A stretch of DNA of 64,000 nucleotides from Bacteroidales bacterium (GCA_017534745.1 JAFXVX010000015.1:62001-126000), one strand, 5' to 3'. Numbered from the stretch's first letter, positions 34,539-44,407 are shown. Program-made: numbers and translations. Notes: generated by a model from the letters alone, not told the origin.

Positions 34539-36545
34539 TTAGTCAAACAGGTCGGTGTTCGTATAACCTTCGTGTGTTGCGCCTTCGCTCATCTTGCTGA
34601 CGTTCAATGTTTTGGTTACTTTCGCCCTTTGGCCGTTGCGGTCCACAACCGTAAGCGTGATATCGACTTTTTTATTGTTTACCACAGCCTGCGGATTCTG
34701 CGAAGTGTAGATAGTCCCGTCAATCATCCAGGACCAGCTGGCTATGCCGGCGGCTGAGTAGGAGCAATCGGTGAAGGTGAGGGTAGAACCGATGACCGGA
34801 TGCTCCGGCAAGTCGAAGTCGGCAACAGGGGAAGGAATTTCTTCAGTTGCGAAGTCAAATACCGCTAACACCGGATAGTGGTCGGAAATGAACACATCGT
34901 GATTCGAATTGCTCCACTTGCGGCGGTCTGTCTGGAACAGGAGACAGTTGCCGACCCCGTTGTAGTAGATATGGTCGATAATCCTGGCCTGGGTACCCCA
35001 CCAGTGGTACGTCTCGAAGTAATCGGTCCTCCAGGCGTACTTCCGTGCGCTATGGTAGTTATTGACTATCGGCCCCATATTGGTGTCGTCCTCCGTCATA
35101 TTCCAGTCTCCCGTCAGGATGACAGGCAGGTTGCCGGTATTCTTGCTGGTGATGGTATTGCGGATCAATGCGATTTCTTTGGAGCGGGCAGCGCCATAGA
35201 CGCTCGGGTGGGTGTTCAGCAGGAAGAACTGCTGATTGGCCGGCTTATAGGTCAGTATGGCCCATGTCGAGGTCTGAGGTACCCCATCTTCCATTTCGGG
35301 GAAGTAGGTACCCTTCGAGTTCGGCGAATTGGAATGCCAGATCGTCCCTGAACTGTTCAGGGTAATCAGGTCGGTTCGGTAAAGGATGGTGGAGGACTCT
35401 TCGCTGTCCTTTGTTCCGCCAATCAGACCTCCCAAAGCACCATCTTCAAGTATGTCATTGCCGTTTTTCCTGCCAAGCCCATAATGATTGTAGCCGCTGC
35501 AACTGGCCTTGATATCCTTTACCTGTTCTTTCTGTGCCTCCTGCAGGCCGACTACCGCAGGGCGGTAGTTATTGAGCATGGCGCACCATGCGGCCTTCCT
35601 GTTAGTCCAGTCGCGGTCTCCGCTGTCAGGGTTGCTCGATTTGTCGCGCGCGGTAGCAAAGCGGACATTGGAGGACATAATCATCATCCCTGCCGGAATT
35701 GACTCTGCTTCAGGAGCATAGGTCTTTGTCGTCAGAGTATAGACCTTCCCGGCCTGTGCGGTGAAGGAACTCGACGTGCCGTAGGTCATCTGGGTCCCGT
35801 CAGTGGCGCGGATGGTAAAGCGCATGCCGCCCGAGTAGGTCTGGGCGGGGATGACGATAAAGACGCTCGCCCCGAAATTCACTCCTTCCGCAGGGGCGAA
35901 CAGGTTCACCCGGGATGAGGCCCCGCTTGCCGCCGTCAATCCGCTGAAATCAGTGGTGAACGGCCCGCTGACTTTTTGATTGCCAAGCGATTCGAACATC
36001 ACGGACGCAATCTTGGCGCTGTGGTTGCCGGGAATGGTCAGTATGATGACTGACACACAGGGGGTGAGGGACAGCGGAAGCGAGTTGCCGCTGCCGAGCA
36101 TTATGAATGCAGCCGGATCATAGCTTGTCGCTGACCATGCCTGCACCTTCGGAAGGGTGATTGTCGTGCTCCCGGAGGAATATCCGGAGACGGCAGATGC
36201 CGGATAGGCATAATAATATGGTGCATTGAGCTCTCCCTGAAGAGAAAAGGTAGCCTTATCAGTCCCGACGTACTCCGAATTACTCGCCAGCCCCTCGGAG
36301 GCTATTCCGTTGACGGAGACCGCGTCGCCTGCGCCCCAGTAGTTGGGGTACGAGGTCCCGACTTTCTCGCCAAGATAAGTCTTTGACCCATCGGCTGCCG
36401 CCGTCTCCGGCGGAGGCACTATCATGGCCTCCAGGAGATGGACTTCTCCGGTGCCGGCAGCAGTGGCAGTTCCGGTCTCCCGCAGCTGTTTGCCACAGGA
36501 GATAACCGCGAGGGTAACCGTTAAAAGTATATATAATTTCTTCAT
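34539..36545 (-). CDS. lipoprotein: fimbrillin-like domain, EEP domain, PKD domain
   Basis: A 668-residue lipoprotein (lipobox LAVISC near residue 17). Residues about 40-275 resemble fimbrillin-type domains (YPASAVSGYSSGSTTITLPK; FIVIPAQTYSGGMRFTI). Residues 285-560 form an exonuclease/endonuclease/phosphatase fold with all catalytic motifs: MSSNVRF, GLQEAQ, NTHPSVYG, GDWNMTEDD, IDHIYY and SDHYPVLAVF. A PKD domain follows (565-650), and the end reads ATHEGYTNTDLFD, similar to the end of the small peptide at 58806-58940. It is probably a surface phosphoesterase of the PUL; substrate unknown. Confidence 0.8.
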   Translation of the reverse strand: MKKLYILLTVTLAVISCGKQLRETGTATAAGTGEVHLLEAMIVPPPETAAADGSKTYLGEKVGTSYPNYWGAGDAVSVNGIASEGLASNSEYVGTDKATFSLQGELNAPYYYAYPASAVSGYSSGSTTITLPKVQAWSATSYDPAAFIMLGSGNSLPLSLTPCVSVIILTIPGNHSAKIASVMFESLGNQKVSGPFTTDFSGLTAASGASSRVNLFAPAEGVNFGASVFIVIPAQTYSGGMRFTIRATDGTQMTYGTSSSFTAQAGKVYTLTTKTYAPEAESIPAGMMIMSSNVRFATARDKSSNPDSGDRDWTNRKAAWCAMLNNYRPAVVGLQEAQKEQVKDIKASCSGYNHYGLGRKNGNDILEDGALGGLIGGTKDSEESSTILYRTDLITLNSSGTIWHSNSPNSKGTYFPEMEDGVPQTSTWAILTYKPANQQFFLLNTHPSVYGAARSKEIALIRNTITSKNTGNLPVILTGDWNMTEDDTNMGPIVNNYHSARKYAWRTDYFETYHWWGTQARIIDHIYYNGVGNCLLFQTDRRKWSNSNHDVFISDHYPVLAVFDFATEEIPSPVADFDLPEHPVIGSTLTFTDCSYSAAGIASWSWMIDGTIYTSQNPQAVVNNKKVDITLTVVDRNGQRAKVTKTLNVSKMSEGATHEGYTNTDLFD

Positions 36546-36557
36546 GGCCTCTCAGTT

Positions 36558-36695
36558 TTAATCCCAGCCAAGGTCACCCAAATCACCGCCTTCTTCAAGC
36601 GGGGGGAGTGCCCCTGTGCTTTGACACAGGGGCGATTCCCACTCCAGGACACATTCCCGGACTGCCTCCGGGGGGCTATATGTTCTTTTTTTCAT
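36558..36695 (-). CDS. 45-residue peptide gene between two EEP genes
   Basis: A short frame translated from the minus strand: it starts MKKRTYSPPEAVRECVLEWE and ends EEGGDLGDLGWD. It fills the gap between two large lipoprotein genes with 5 and 12 bases on either side. The layout (MKK, aromatic-x-x-Pro, hydrophobic stretch, two Cys, acidic Gly-rich tail ending in an aromatic residue) resembles short uncharacterised peptides seen ahead of fimbrillin-like lipoprotein genes in Bacteroidales. There is no signal peptide or lipobox. A second such gene is at 58806-58940. Within it, bases 36610-36633 form a perfect 9-bp stem. Whether it is translated is unproven. Confidence 0.6.
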   Translation of the reverse strand: MKKRTYSPPEAVRECVLEWESPLCQSTGALPPLEEGGDLGDLGWD

Positions 36696-36700
36696 AGTCA

Positions 36701-39259
36701 TCAGAAACTAGCGCCGGGAGCCCAGCAGGTCTTCTGGGGATTGGCTCCGAGCTGCGACCAGTTGGAGCCTGGCGCAGTGGTCTTGGGGCATGTAATCTTG
36801 TAGAGGACAGCTCCGGACGAGGACGAACCGGTCACATAGATGTTGCCGTCCTTGTCGATGGTGGGGCTGGTCCTGGGACTGTCGGCAAGTTCAACCGACG
36901 AGATGAGCTTGCCGTCAGCTGAAGACAGTTTCAGAAGCTTGTTGCCGCCACTGCCGTTGTCATAATCGACCACATAGATGTAGCCCATCGAGTCGATGGC
37001 CGGAACGCCCGTGTTGTAGGTGCCTTCGGTCATATACTCCCACGCCACGGAGCCGTCCCTGTTGTTGAGGCGGAACACCTTTTCCGCAGCGCGGAAGTAG
37101 GCGTTGCCTTCGGGATCCAGTACGCAACCAAGACCCAGGACGCCAATGGTTGAATGGCTCACCAGTTCTACCTTCCAGATAGGGGTAGGCTGTGCAGACA
37201 ACGAGTAGCTGTCGAGATTGTATTTTGCGCAGATCATATTCTCATTGTCGCTGGTCGCGCTGACGTAAACGCCGTGGTCGAGCCCGACGACGGGCTGGCC
37301 GGCCTTGCACAGGTATCCGTTGCCGTCCGAATGGCGCATACCGAGGAGGTTGCACTTTCGGCCGTTATCATTGTTATCAGTATATTTCCATTCGCCGGTG
37401 GCTCCATCCAACGGGGAAATGTGATATCCGCCACCGGTCTCATTATTTCCTCCGGGCGTGCGGCCCTGGTTGGTGCCGCCTCTGGCAGTGCCGTAGATGA
37501 GTTCTTTGTTGTAACCTACGGCAACACCGCCCCAGGAACCCTTGTCGCACTGCAGGCACTGCTGCAGGTCTCCGTTGGAGCGTTTGAATACAGCGAAGTT
37601 ATATGTCAGGTCATTGCCGCTATTGGTCATAGGAACGGCAACATAGTCTCCGACAGGAGCCGCGATGGTGCAGCGGAACTGGGATTTAGGACCGGTGTCG
37701 TGGTACCAGTTCTCGTCTGAGAGGTCTCCCTTCACGCAATACAGGCCACCGTGACCCTCTTCGCTATATGAGTATTGCACAGGGATATAGACATTACCGT
37801 CGGCATCTATGGAAGGGGTAGGGGTCTGGATGTCACGGTCTGTCTGGATATAAGGGGAACGCTTTCCGATGTCGTAGCTGCCGAAGATGTTGCCGTCGGG
37901 AGTGACTCCGACCAGATGGTAGCCGGAGGATGCGACATATATCTTGCTGCCGTCCGCCGAGACTGCAGGCGCCGCCCAGTCTGCCACCGCTGTCCCCTTA
38001 TCATCGGAGGTGTCATCGTAGATCACGCTCCATTCAATGGTCAGGTCGTGTCCATCGGAAAGGGCGACGGAGAAGGTCTTGTTCGCCGTGGACTTCTGGC
38101 CATAATGGTCCGTGACGGTCAGGCTGACGGGGATGTCGTCGCCGTAGGTGTTGAACACCACTTCGGGATTCTGTTCGGATGACAGGATGCCGCCGATGTT
38201 CCACTCCCATAGTTCAAGGCCGTCTTCGGAGGTCGATTTGTCGGTGAATTTCAGGAGGTCATCCATCTGAGGATTGGCCGGAATTTCGAAATCGGCCACC
38301 GGAGGGGTATGAACTTCTCCTTCGCCGCCCTTGAACTTGAAGACCGCATACACCGGATGGTGGTCCGAAATCCACAGGTTCTTCCATTTCATATTGAGGG
38401 TGCGGAAGCGCAGGCACTTGTCGAATCCGCCATAGAAGATGTGGTCCAGATGCTGGTGCTTGCTGATGGTGGACTGGCTGCCCCACCAGTGGAAGGTCTC
38501 GATGTTGTCGGTGAGTGGTGCGGTCTGCCTTGCGCTCTGATAAGTTTCGAGAATCGGCGCAAGGGCGGGATCGTCCTCCTCAACGTTCCAGTCGGCGGAA
38601 AGCACGACTGGAAGTCCTGTAGGGCACTTCTCGGCGACCGTGTTGAGCACGACTCCCACTTCCTTTGCCTGGGATGCGGCATACAGGCTGAGGTGGGTGT
38701 TGATGTAGAAGAATTTGCGTCCGTTTTCTTTGACGGTCAGCACGGCCCAGGTTGCGGTGCGGCTATTCTGGTCCAGATTTTCAGGGAAATAGCTGTTCGG
38801 GACATCCGGCGTGGCTGACAGCCAGACTGTCCCCCAGTCATCCACCTGTATTTCATTGGTCTTGAAGAGGATCGAAGTGGATTCTCCATTTCGGGCGCCG
38901 TCTGTGCGTCCTACGCCGCGGTAGTCGTAACCCTTGCAGTTGGCGATGATGTCGTCAACCTGATTCATTTCAGCTTCCTGCAGGCCGAGTACCGGCGGTT
39001 CCATCGTGTTGACCATCTGGAAGTAGCCTTTCTTGCGGACTTCCCAGTCCCTTTCGCCGACGTCGGGATCGCTCTGCTTGCTGCGGGCGGAATAATAGCG
39101 GACATTGGACGACATGACGAGCAGGCCCTCGATTGTCTCGGGATCCGGCTCGTCCCCGGTGTCGCGGGTGTACCACTTGCTGTAGTCCAGGCCCTCGTGC
39201 CTGTAGCAGGAGGGGGCCAGGAGGAGCAGTGAAAGTAATATTGCGATATATTTTTTCAT
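36701..39259 (-). CDS. lipoprotein: EEP domain, PKD domain, PQQ-like beta-propeller
   Basis: An 852-residue lipoprotein (lipobox LLAPSC, Cys18). The frame is open 16 codons upstream, but those codons are the translated dispersed repeat copy B; the ATG at 39259 gives the signal peptide MKKYIAILLSLLLLAPSC. Residues about 46-315 are an EEP domain (MSSNVRYYSA, GLQEAE, NTHLSLYAA, SADWNVEEDD, DHIFYG, SDHHPVYAVF), 320-400 a PKD domain, and 405-852 a PQQ-type propeller with repeats such as SADGSKIYVASSGYHLVGV and IDADGNVYIPV. It lies directly after susD, where surface glycan-binding proteins or enzymes usually stand. Confidence 0.82.
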   Translation of the reverse strand: MKKYIAILLSLLLLAPSCYRHEGLDYSKWYTRDTGDEPDPETIEGLLVMSSNVRYYSARSKQSDPDVGERDWEVRKKGYFQMVNTMEPPVLGLQEAEMNQVDDIIANCKGYDYRGVGRTDGARNGESTSILFKTNEIQVDDWGTVWLSATPDVPNSYFPENLDQNSRTATWAVLTVKENGRKFFYINTHLSLYAASQAKEVGVVLNTVAEKCPTGLPVVLSADWNVEEDDPALAPILETYQSARQTAPLTDNIETFHWWGSQSTISKHQHLDHIFYGGFDKCLRFRTLNMKWKNLWISDHHPVYAVFKFKGGEGEVHTPPVADFEIPANPQMDDLLKFTDKSTSEDGLELWEWNIGGILSSEQNPEVVFNTYGDDIPVSLTVTDHYGQKSTANKTFSVALSDGHDLTIEWSVIYDDTSDDKGTAVADWAAPAVSADGSKIYVASSGYHLVGVTPDGNIFGSYDIGKRSPYIQTDRDIQTPTPSIDADGNVYIPVQYSYSEEGHGGLYCVKGDLSDENWYHDTGPKSQFRCTIAAPVGDYVAVPMTNSGNDLTYNFAVFKRSNGDLQQCLQCDKGSWGGVAVGYNKELIYGTARGGTNQGRTPGGNNETGGGYHISPLDGATGEWKYTDNNDNGRKCNLLGMRHSDGNGYLCKAGQPVVGLDHGVYVSATSDNENMICAKYNLDSYSLSAQPTPIWKVELVSHSTIGVLGLGCVLDPEGNAYFRAAEKVFRLNNRDGSVAWEYMTEGTYNTGVPAIDSMGYIYVVDYDNGSGGNKLLKLSSADGKLISSVELADSPRTSPTIDKDGNIYVTGSSSSGAVLYKITCPKTTAPGSNWSQLGANPQKTCWAPGASF

Positions 39260-39271
39260 ATTGCTGATTTT

Positions 39272-39299
39272 AGATTTCTCGACTTCGCTCGAAATGACG
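39272..39299 (-). repeat. dispersed repeat element, copy B
   Basis: On the minus strand CGTCATTTCGAGCGAAGTCG is followed by AGAAATCT. It fills the gap between susD and the EEP lipoprotein gene and is nearly the same as copy A at 14661-14687. TCGAGCGAAGTCGA gives it an imperfect dyad. Confidence 0.75.
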
Positions 39300-39300
39300 A

Positions 39301-41148
39301 TTACCAACCAGGGTTCTGGTCTATGTGATAGCCGCGGCTTTCGTATTCGCGGACGACAAGGGGAGGTATGGGATCGAGATATTGCCTGTCATCGGAGTGC
39401 CATTTGCGCTTGATGGCAAGCACATAGCGGAGATCGTAGCCGCCGTCGGGATTCTCATCCGCGCGGAGTCCCTGCTCGGGGGAGCTGTCCGGGAGGACAT
39501 GGACGTATTTGTTCTGGGCATAGCTCGGAACATCTGCGTACTCGTCGTATGTCACGTAAAAATCGTTGGTGTCGTCGTTGTTGACCTTGAACTGGACGTT
39601 CAGGCCTGGGACATGGAGCCCGATAAGCGGCACTCTCTCGAAGCATTCACCTTCTTTCCAACGTCTCAGGTCGAGCTCGCGGAATCCTTCGAGGACAAGC
39701 TCGATGGTCCTCTCACGACGGATTTCGAGGATGACGGGATCGTTGATGTCAGGATAGAAGGTCTGCTGGAGATAAGTGTCCACGGTGGTCGGCTTGGACG
39801 AGGTCACGCCGGCCTTGTCGCCGAAGCCTGCACGGAGGCGCAGGGCACCGATGGTTTTGCTCCAGTCGGCATCGGTGAGTTCACCGAGTTCTGCTTTTGC
39901 CTCGGCATAGTTGAGGAGCACTTCCGCATAACGGATAATCGGCAGGCTGTTCTCGTTCTTGCTCGTCCCGTTCTTGCTGGTGTCGTCTTCAACAAACTTG
40001 ATCGGCTGGTAACCGGTGACAGCGCAGCCGCCCACGATGTCGGGGCGGCGGTCCCTCCAGCCACCGTTGTTGATTTCATAGTCGGGACCCTTCACCGTCT
40101 GGGCGAGACGTTCGTCGCGGTTGGAGAATTCGTTAATGAAACTGATCGCCTGATATTTGGCCTTGTCGGTGAAACGGGAGCCGTCCTTGTAGAGATAGGT
40201 GAATATAAGCGCCCTGGACAGGCAGACGCAGTCGCCGTAAGTCTGCGAATTGTAGTAATAATTGGCATTGCCGGTCACGAGGTCGTCCAGCGAGGCCTGG
40301 CAGCCGAGAATGACCTCGTCCGTGAGGATTTTCTTCGAATAGAAAACGCTCCTGTAGGGCCCGAGCGAAGGATTTCCGTCCAGGTAGGAGTCATCACATT
40401 TTTTGGTGTTGAGCTTGACCTTGTCGTCATTTATTAATACCGCTGCGGCATCGGCAGCAAGGCGGTACAGCTTCGCGGCGGTCCATTCGGGAGTCTCTTC
40501 ATGGTGGTACTTCCTCCAGGAGGCCTCGAAGAGGCATGCGCGGCTCTTGAGAGCGTAGGCGGCATTTTTAGAGATACGGGTGTTGCCTGTGGAGGAGGTC
40601 GTCTCTATGTGCTCTGCGGCGAAGTCGAGGTCCTCGATGATGTGGGAGATGATGACGTCGCGGGAGTCCCTGTTCTTGTACATCTCGTCGAGTTCCGTGC
40701 TGTTAAGACAGTGGTCGTACCACGGCACTCCTCCGTACTTCTGGAGCTTGCCCAGGTAGAAACGGGCCCTGAACCAGCGGGCGATGCCCTCGTAGTGGTC
40801 CTTGTCGGCCTGGGAGACGGTGCAGTCTTCGCTGTGGATGCCGTCTATGAAGAAGTTGATGGTCCTCAGGTTACCCCAGCCCCAGGAAGTGGAACTTTCC
40901 GGGCTGTATCCTTCTGTGTAGAAGGAGTTGATGGTCTTTGCAGCGATATAGTCGGCGCAGGTGCCTTCGGCCGAACTCAGGTCGGCCAGGGAAGGAAGCT
41001 GGTTGTAGAACGACAGGGAGTAGGCCTCGAGGCCGGATGCGGATCTGAAGACGAGCTCCCGGCTGCCGGAAGAGACCATATCCTCTTTAAGAGAGCAGGC
41101 TTGCAAAGCTATGACAGCAAGCGTAATTACGATAAGGTGCTTTTTCAT
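39301..41148 (-). CDS. SusD/RagB-type glycan-binding lipoprotein
   Basis: A 615-residue outer-membrane lipoprotein (lipobox ALQAC near residue 18). It has the SusD helical TPR framework (ARWFRARFYLGKLQKYGGVP; PIIRYAEVLLNYAEAKAELG) and the C-terminal segment with RRERTIELVLEGFRELDLRR, all diagnostic. It forms the lid of the SusC transporter and binds the target glycan. It starts five bases after susC and is followed by the EEP-propeller lipoprotein. Confidence 0.96.
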   Translation of the reverse strand: MKKHLIVITLAVIALQACSLKEDMVSSGSRELVFRSASGLEAYSLSFYNQLPSLADLSSAEGTCADYIAAKTINSFYTEGYSPESSTSWGWGNLRTINFFIDGIHSEDCTVSQADKDHYEGIARWFRARFYLGKLQKYGGVPWYDHCLNSTELDEMYKNRDSRDVIISHIIEDLDFAAEHIETTSSTGNTRISKNAAYALKSRACLFEASWRKYHHEETPEWTAAKLYRLAADAAAVLINDDKVKLNTKKCDDSYLDGNPSLGPYRSVFYSKKILTDEVILGCQASLDDLVTGNANYYYNSQTYGDCVCLSRALIFTYLYKDGSRFTDKAKYQAISFINEFSNRDERLAQTVKGPDYEINNGGWRDRRPDIVGGCAVTGYQPIKFVEDDTSKNGTSKNENSLPIIRYAEVLLNYAEAKAELGELTDADWSKTIGALRLRAGFGDKAGVTSSKPTTVDTYLQQTFYPDINDPVILEIRRERTIELVLEGFRELDLRRWKEGECFERVPLIGLHVPGLNVQFKVNNDDTNDFYVTYDEYADVPSYAQNKYVHVLPDSSPEQGLRADENPDGGYDLRYVLAIKRKWHSDDRQYLDPIPPLVVREYESRGYHIDQNPGW

Positions 41149-41153
41149 AGTCC

Positions 41154-44100
41154 TCAGATTTTAATAGTTACACCGATGGAGAAAGTACGCATCGTCGGCA
41201 GTGAGTTGCCGTCGCCGAAGTTGTCCGTCCCGTTGCCGAGATCCTGGTCGGAACCCTTGGTCGCCGTGGCGATGTCAACGTCGGTGGTGAGCTTGTAGAT
41301 CGGCGCCCAGGTGAAAAGGTTCTCTCCGGAGAAATAGATGCCGAGTCCGCTGAGCTTTATCTTCTTTATCCACTTCTGAGGCAGGTTCCAGCCGACCTGC
41401 AGGTTTTGCAGGCGGAAATAGGAGGCGTCGAAAACGTAGCGGTCAACTTTGTGCTGGCCGGAGAAGAAGATGCGGTAATAACCCGTGTACTTGGGAAGGT
41501 AGGCATCCCTGTTCTCCGGCGTCCACGAGTTGTTGACCGTCCAGGCGAGCGCATTGCCGTAAGGGCGGTGGTACTGGCCCCAGATGATGGACTCGCCGCT
41601 GGGGTACCAGCCCTGCTTGCCGATGCCCTGGAACATCGCGGATGCGTAGATGCCGTTCCATTCGATATTGAACGACAGGGAATACATATAGCGCGGATGC
41701 TTGTTGCCCACGATGACCATGTCGCCGGGGTCATCCACCGTCATCGAGCCCTTATCGACCATGTGGTTGCCGTTGCGGTCTATGAGGATGACGTCGCCGG
41801 GTTTTGTCAGGTAGCCTTCGTGGACCTGGATAAGGGAGTTGACGTAGGGGACACCCTCTCCGTAGTAATTGTCGATCTGGTTCTGGGTGTCGAAGAATCC
41901 GCCGAACTGGAAGCCCCAGATTTCACCGATTTCCTGCCCCTCGTAGTAGTCGTTGAGGGATTTTGTCGGGTTGTTGTAGCGGGTGACGAAGGTGCGGTTG
42001 TCAGCGAGGGTGGCCTTGAAGCCGACGTTAAGGTCGTGCCTGCCCACCTTGAAGGAGTCGTTGTAACTGAGTGAGAGCTCGAAGCCACGGGTGACAAGGT
42101 CGGCGTAATTGCCCTTCGGGGAACTGGCGCCGTAGGTGTCCGGCAGGCTGGGACCTACCGTGTACATATTCAGCGTGTTACGGACGTAGTAATCGGCAGA
42201 TATGTTGATCTTGCCGTTGTAGAAACCAAGGTCGATGCCGCCGTCTATCGTGCGGGAGGTTTCCCAGGTGAGCCCGTCGGGAATCTGGCTCGGTATGGAG
42301 GTCGTCCTGTGCTTGCTCTTGCCGTCTATGATGTAGGAGAGGTTACCGAAGCCGAATCTTTCCATATAGGAGTAGGCGTCCATATTACCGTTGCCGAGCT
42401 CGCCCCAGGAGAAGCGGAACTTGGCGTTGGAGACAATCTTAGGATCGACTTTGAACCAGTGCTCCTGCGAGAGTCTCCAGGCAGCCGAGACCGATGGGAA
42501 GAAGCCCCACTGCTGGGAAGGCGGAAATTTGGACGATCCGTCGTAGCGGCCGTTGAATTCTATGAGATAACGCTCATCGTAGGCGTAGTTGAGACGGAAG
42601 AAAAGACCGGCCGTACGCCAGCGGGTTTCATAAGAATAGGTGGTGATGTTGTCGCCGAGGGCGAGCTGGATGTTCTCTGCGTCTTCGGAGATGAGTCCAT
42701 AGCGGAGGACCTGGCCGATCTTGCTCAGCGAACGCTCCCAGTTGAAACCGACGAGCGCCTTGAAATCGTGCTTGCCGTTCCAGAGGTTGGCGTATTCGGC
42801 ATACTCGTTGGTCGCGATGTAGTTGCTGCGGTTCCAGGTGTCCTGGATGTAGTCGTTGACGCCGGGAGTGCCGAGCCAGGTGATCTGGCCGGGCGCCTCG
42901 CTGTAGGAGACCATCGAGTTCTTCTTGGTGTTGTTGTACCAGGCGGCCTTGAAGGTAAAGTCGGCGTTGAGGCGCAGGGTGTGCTTGAAGAATTCGGCCC
43001 GGAGACCTGTCGTGGTGCTGAGTTCGTTGCGGAACTTGTCGGTGTAGTTCTTGCCGGTCACGAGGCCGCCGATGGCCATGGCGCCTGACTTGGTGAAAGT
43101 GCCGTCGGGGTTCCATATAGGAGCGCTTACCCGGCCGTTGTCCTGGATGGCGCGAAGGAAGAGACCGTTGTTGGTCTGGTTGGAACCGGCGGGGATGTGG
43201 TTCTTGTCGTAGTTGAAGGAGATGTTCTCCCTGATTGTCAGCCATTCGGTAGGACGGGCCGTGACCTTCGCACGGAGCGATGTGGTGAAATAAGTGTCCG
43301 GATTGAAGTTGAGGATACCGTCGTACTTGTAGATACGGCCCGAAAGGTAGTAGTCAATTTTTCCGGTCGTGCCGCTGGCGGAGAGGTTATGGGTCTGGGC
43401 AAAGGTGTACGGCTTGTAGATCACCTTGTAGTAGTTGGTGTTGCCGTAATAGACATAGCGGCCGCTTTCGTCGATCGCGACCTCGTCGGTGATGCCTTTC
43501 TCCTTGCGGCGGAGGAATTCGCTCATCCAGGCCTGCGAGAACTCCTGGCTGGTGTTCATTCCGGAAGGCTCGACGCCCATGTAGTTGTAGTAGGCGTCCC
43601 TGAACAGGCTTGCATAGACATAGCCGTCATCGACGATGTCCGGGAGGTTCGTCGGCTGCAGGAAGGAGAAGTTGCCGTTGTAGTTGAAATTGAACTTGCC
43701 GGCTTCCTTCGCGGCTTCCTTGGTCGTGATGAGCACGACACCGAAGGTCGCACGCGAACCGTAGATGGAGGCCGATGCGGCGTCCTTCAGGACGGATACG
43801 CTCTCGATGTCGTCCGGGTTGAGCAGGGCGGGGTCGCCTTCCACTCCGTCGATGAGCACGAGGGCGCTGCCGCCGCCGCCGATGGAAGTTGTGCCTCGGA
43901 TGTTGTAGTCGGCGCTGCGGCTCGGCTTACCGTCGGAGAGCGAGATGTTGAGGTTCGGAATGGCGCCGACGAGCATCTGGGTGGTGTTGGAGGAAGGTCG
44001 TCCGGCGAAGACTTCGGAGGAGACCTGGTCCACGGCACCGGTCAGGTTGACCTTCTTGACGCTGCCGTAGCCGACGACTACCGTCTCTTCAAGCATCAGG

Positions 44101-44387
44101 CTGTCGTCTTCGAGGGTCACGTCTATGATCGCCCGTCCCTCAACAGGGATTGTCTTTGTGGCAAAGCCTATACAGGAAAACTCGAGGGTTTCCTTCGGGG
44201 CTACGCTGATGTTGTAGCGTCCTTCCGCGTCTGTCGAGGCGCCTGTGCTCGTGCCGGGAACCATCACGACGGCGCCGGGAAGAGGTTCTCCGCTGGCGTC
44301 GGTGACGATGCCGGAGACCTTGATTTGCTGGGCAAAGCCGGCCACGGCAAGGAGCAGGAGAAGGATTGATAAGATTATTTTTCGCAT
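41154..44387 (-). CDS. SusC/RagA-type TonB-dependent transporter
   Basis: A 1077-residue outer-membrane transporter. It has a signal peptide (MRKIILSILLLLLAVAGFAQ), a carboxypeptidase-type regulatory domain (about 22-105), the SusC linker with ETVVVGYGSVKKVNLTGAVD, the plug domain (115-225; SVLKDAASASIYGSRATFGV) and a 22-strand barrel ending in FSIGVTIKI. It imports oligosaccharides with SusD. The HTCS gene lies upstream on the same strand with 75 bases between, which hold the probable promoter. Confidence 0.96.
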   Translation of the reverse strand: MRKIILSILLLLLAVAGFAQQIKVSGIVTDASGEPLPGAVVMVPGTSTGASTDAEGRYNISVAPKETLEFSCIGFATKTIPVEGRAIIDVTLEDDSLMLEETVVVGYGSVKKVNLTGAVDQVSSEVFAGRPSSNTTQMLVGAIPNLNISLSDGKPSRSADYNIRGTTSIGGGGSALVLIDGVEGDPALLNPDDIESVSVLKDAASASIYGSRATFGVVLITTKEAAKEAGKFNFNYNGNFSFLQPTNLPDIVDDGYVYASLFRDAYYNYMGVEPSGMNTSQEFSQAWMSEFLRRKEKGITDEVAIDESGRYVYYGNTNYYKVIYKPYTFAQTHNLSASGTTGKIDYYLSGRIYKYDGILNFNPDTYFTTSLRAKVTARPTEWLTIRENISFNYDKNHIPAGSNQTNNGLFLRAIQDNGRVSAPIWNPDGTFTKSGAMAIGGLVTGKNYTDKFRNELSTTTGLRAEFFKHTLRLNADFTFKAAWYNNTKKNSMVSYSEAPGQITWLGTPGVNDYIQDTWNRSNYIATNEYAEYANLWNGKHDFKALVGFNWERSLSKIGQVLRYGLISEDAENIQLALGDNITTYSYETRWRTAGLFFRLNYAYDERYLIEFNGRYDGSSKFPPSQQWGFFPSVSAAWRLSQEHWFKVDPKIVSNAKFRFSWGELGNGNMDAYSYMERFGFGNLSYIIDGKSKHRTTSIPSQIPDGLTWETSRTIDGGIDLGFYNGKINISADYYVRNTLNMYTVGPSLPDTYGASSPKGNYADLVTRGFELSLSYNDSFKVGRHDLNVGFKATLADNRTFVTRYNNPTKSLNDYYEGQEIGEIWGFQFGGFFDTQNQIDNYYGEGVPYVNSLIQVHEGYLTKPGDVILIDRNGNHMVDKGSMTVDDPGDMVIVGNKHPRYMYSLSFNIEWNGIYASAMFQGIGKQGWYPSGESIIWGQYHRPYGNALAWTVNNSWTPENRDAYLPKYTGYYRIFFSGQHKVDRYVFDASYFRLQNLQVGWNLPQKWIKKIKLSGLGIYFSGENLFTWAPIYKLTTDVDIATATKGSDQDLGNGTDNFGDGNSLPTMRTFSIGVTIKI

Positions 44388-44407
44388 AAAATCCGGATTA
44401 TCTGTTG

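Noticed and set aside
32988..34757. A 589-codon open frame on the plus strand opposite the GH39-like gene
   Set aside because: Its translation is Arg-, Val- and His-rich without any motif, and it mirrors a gene with clear catalytic residues.
39260..39307. Upstream extension of the EEP-propeller lipoprotein by 16 codons
   Set aside because: The extra residues (including SSEVEKSKI) are the translation of the dispersed repeat and would bury the lipoprotein signal; the ATG at 39259 is better.
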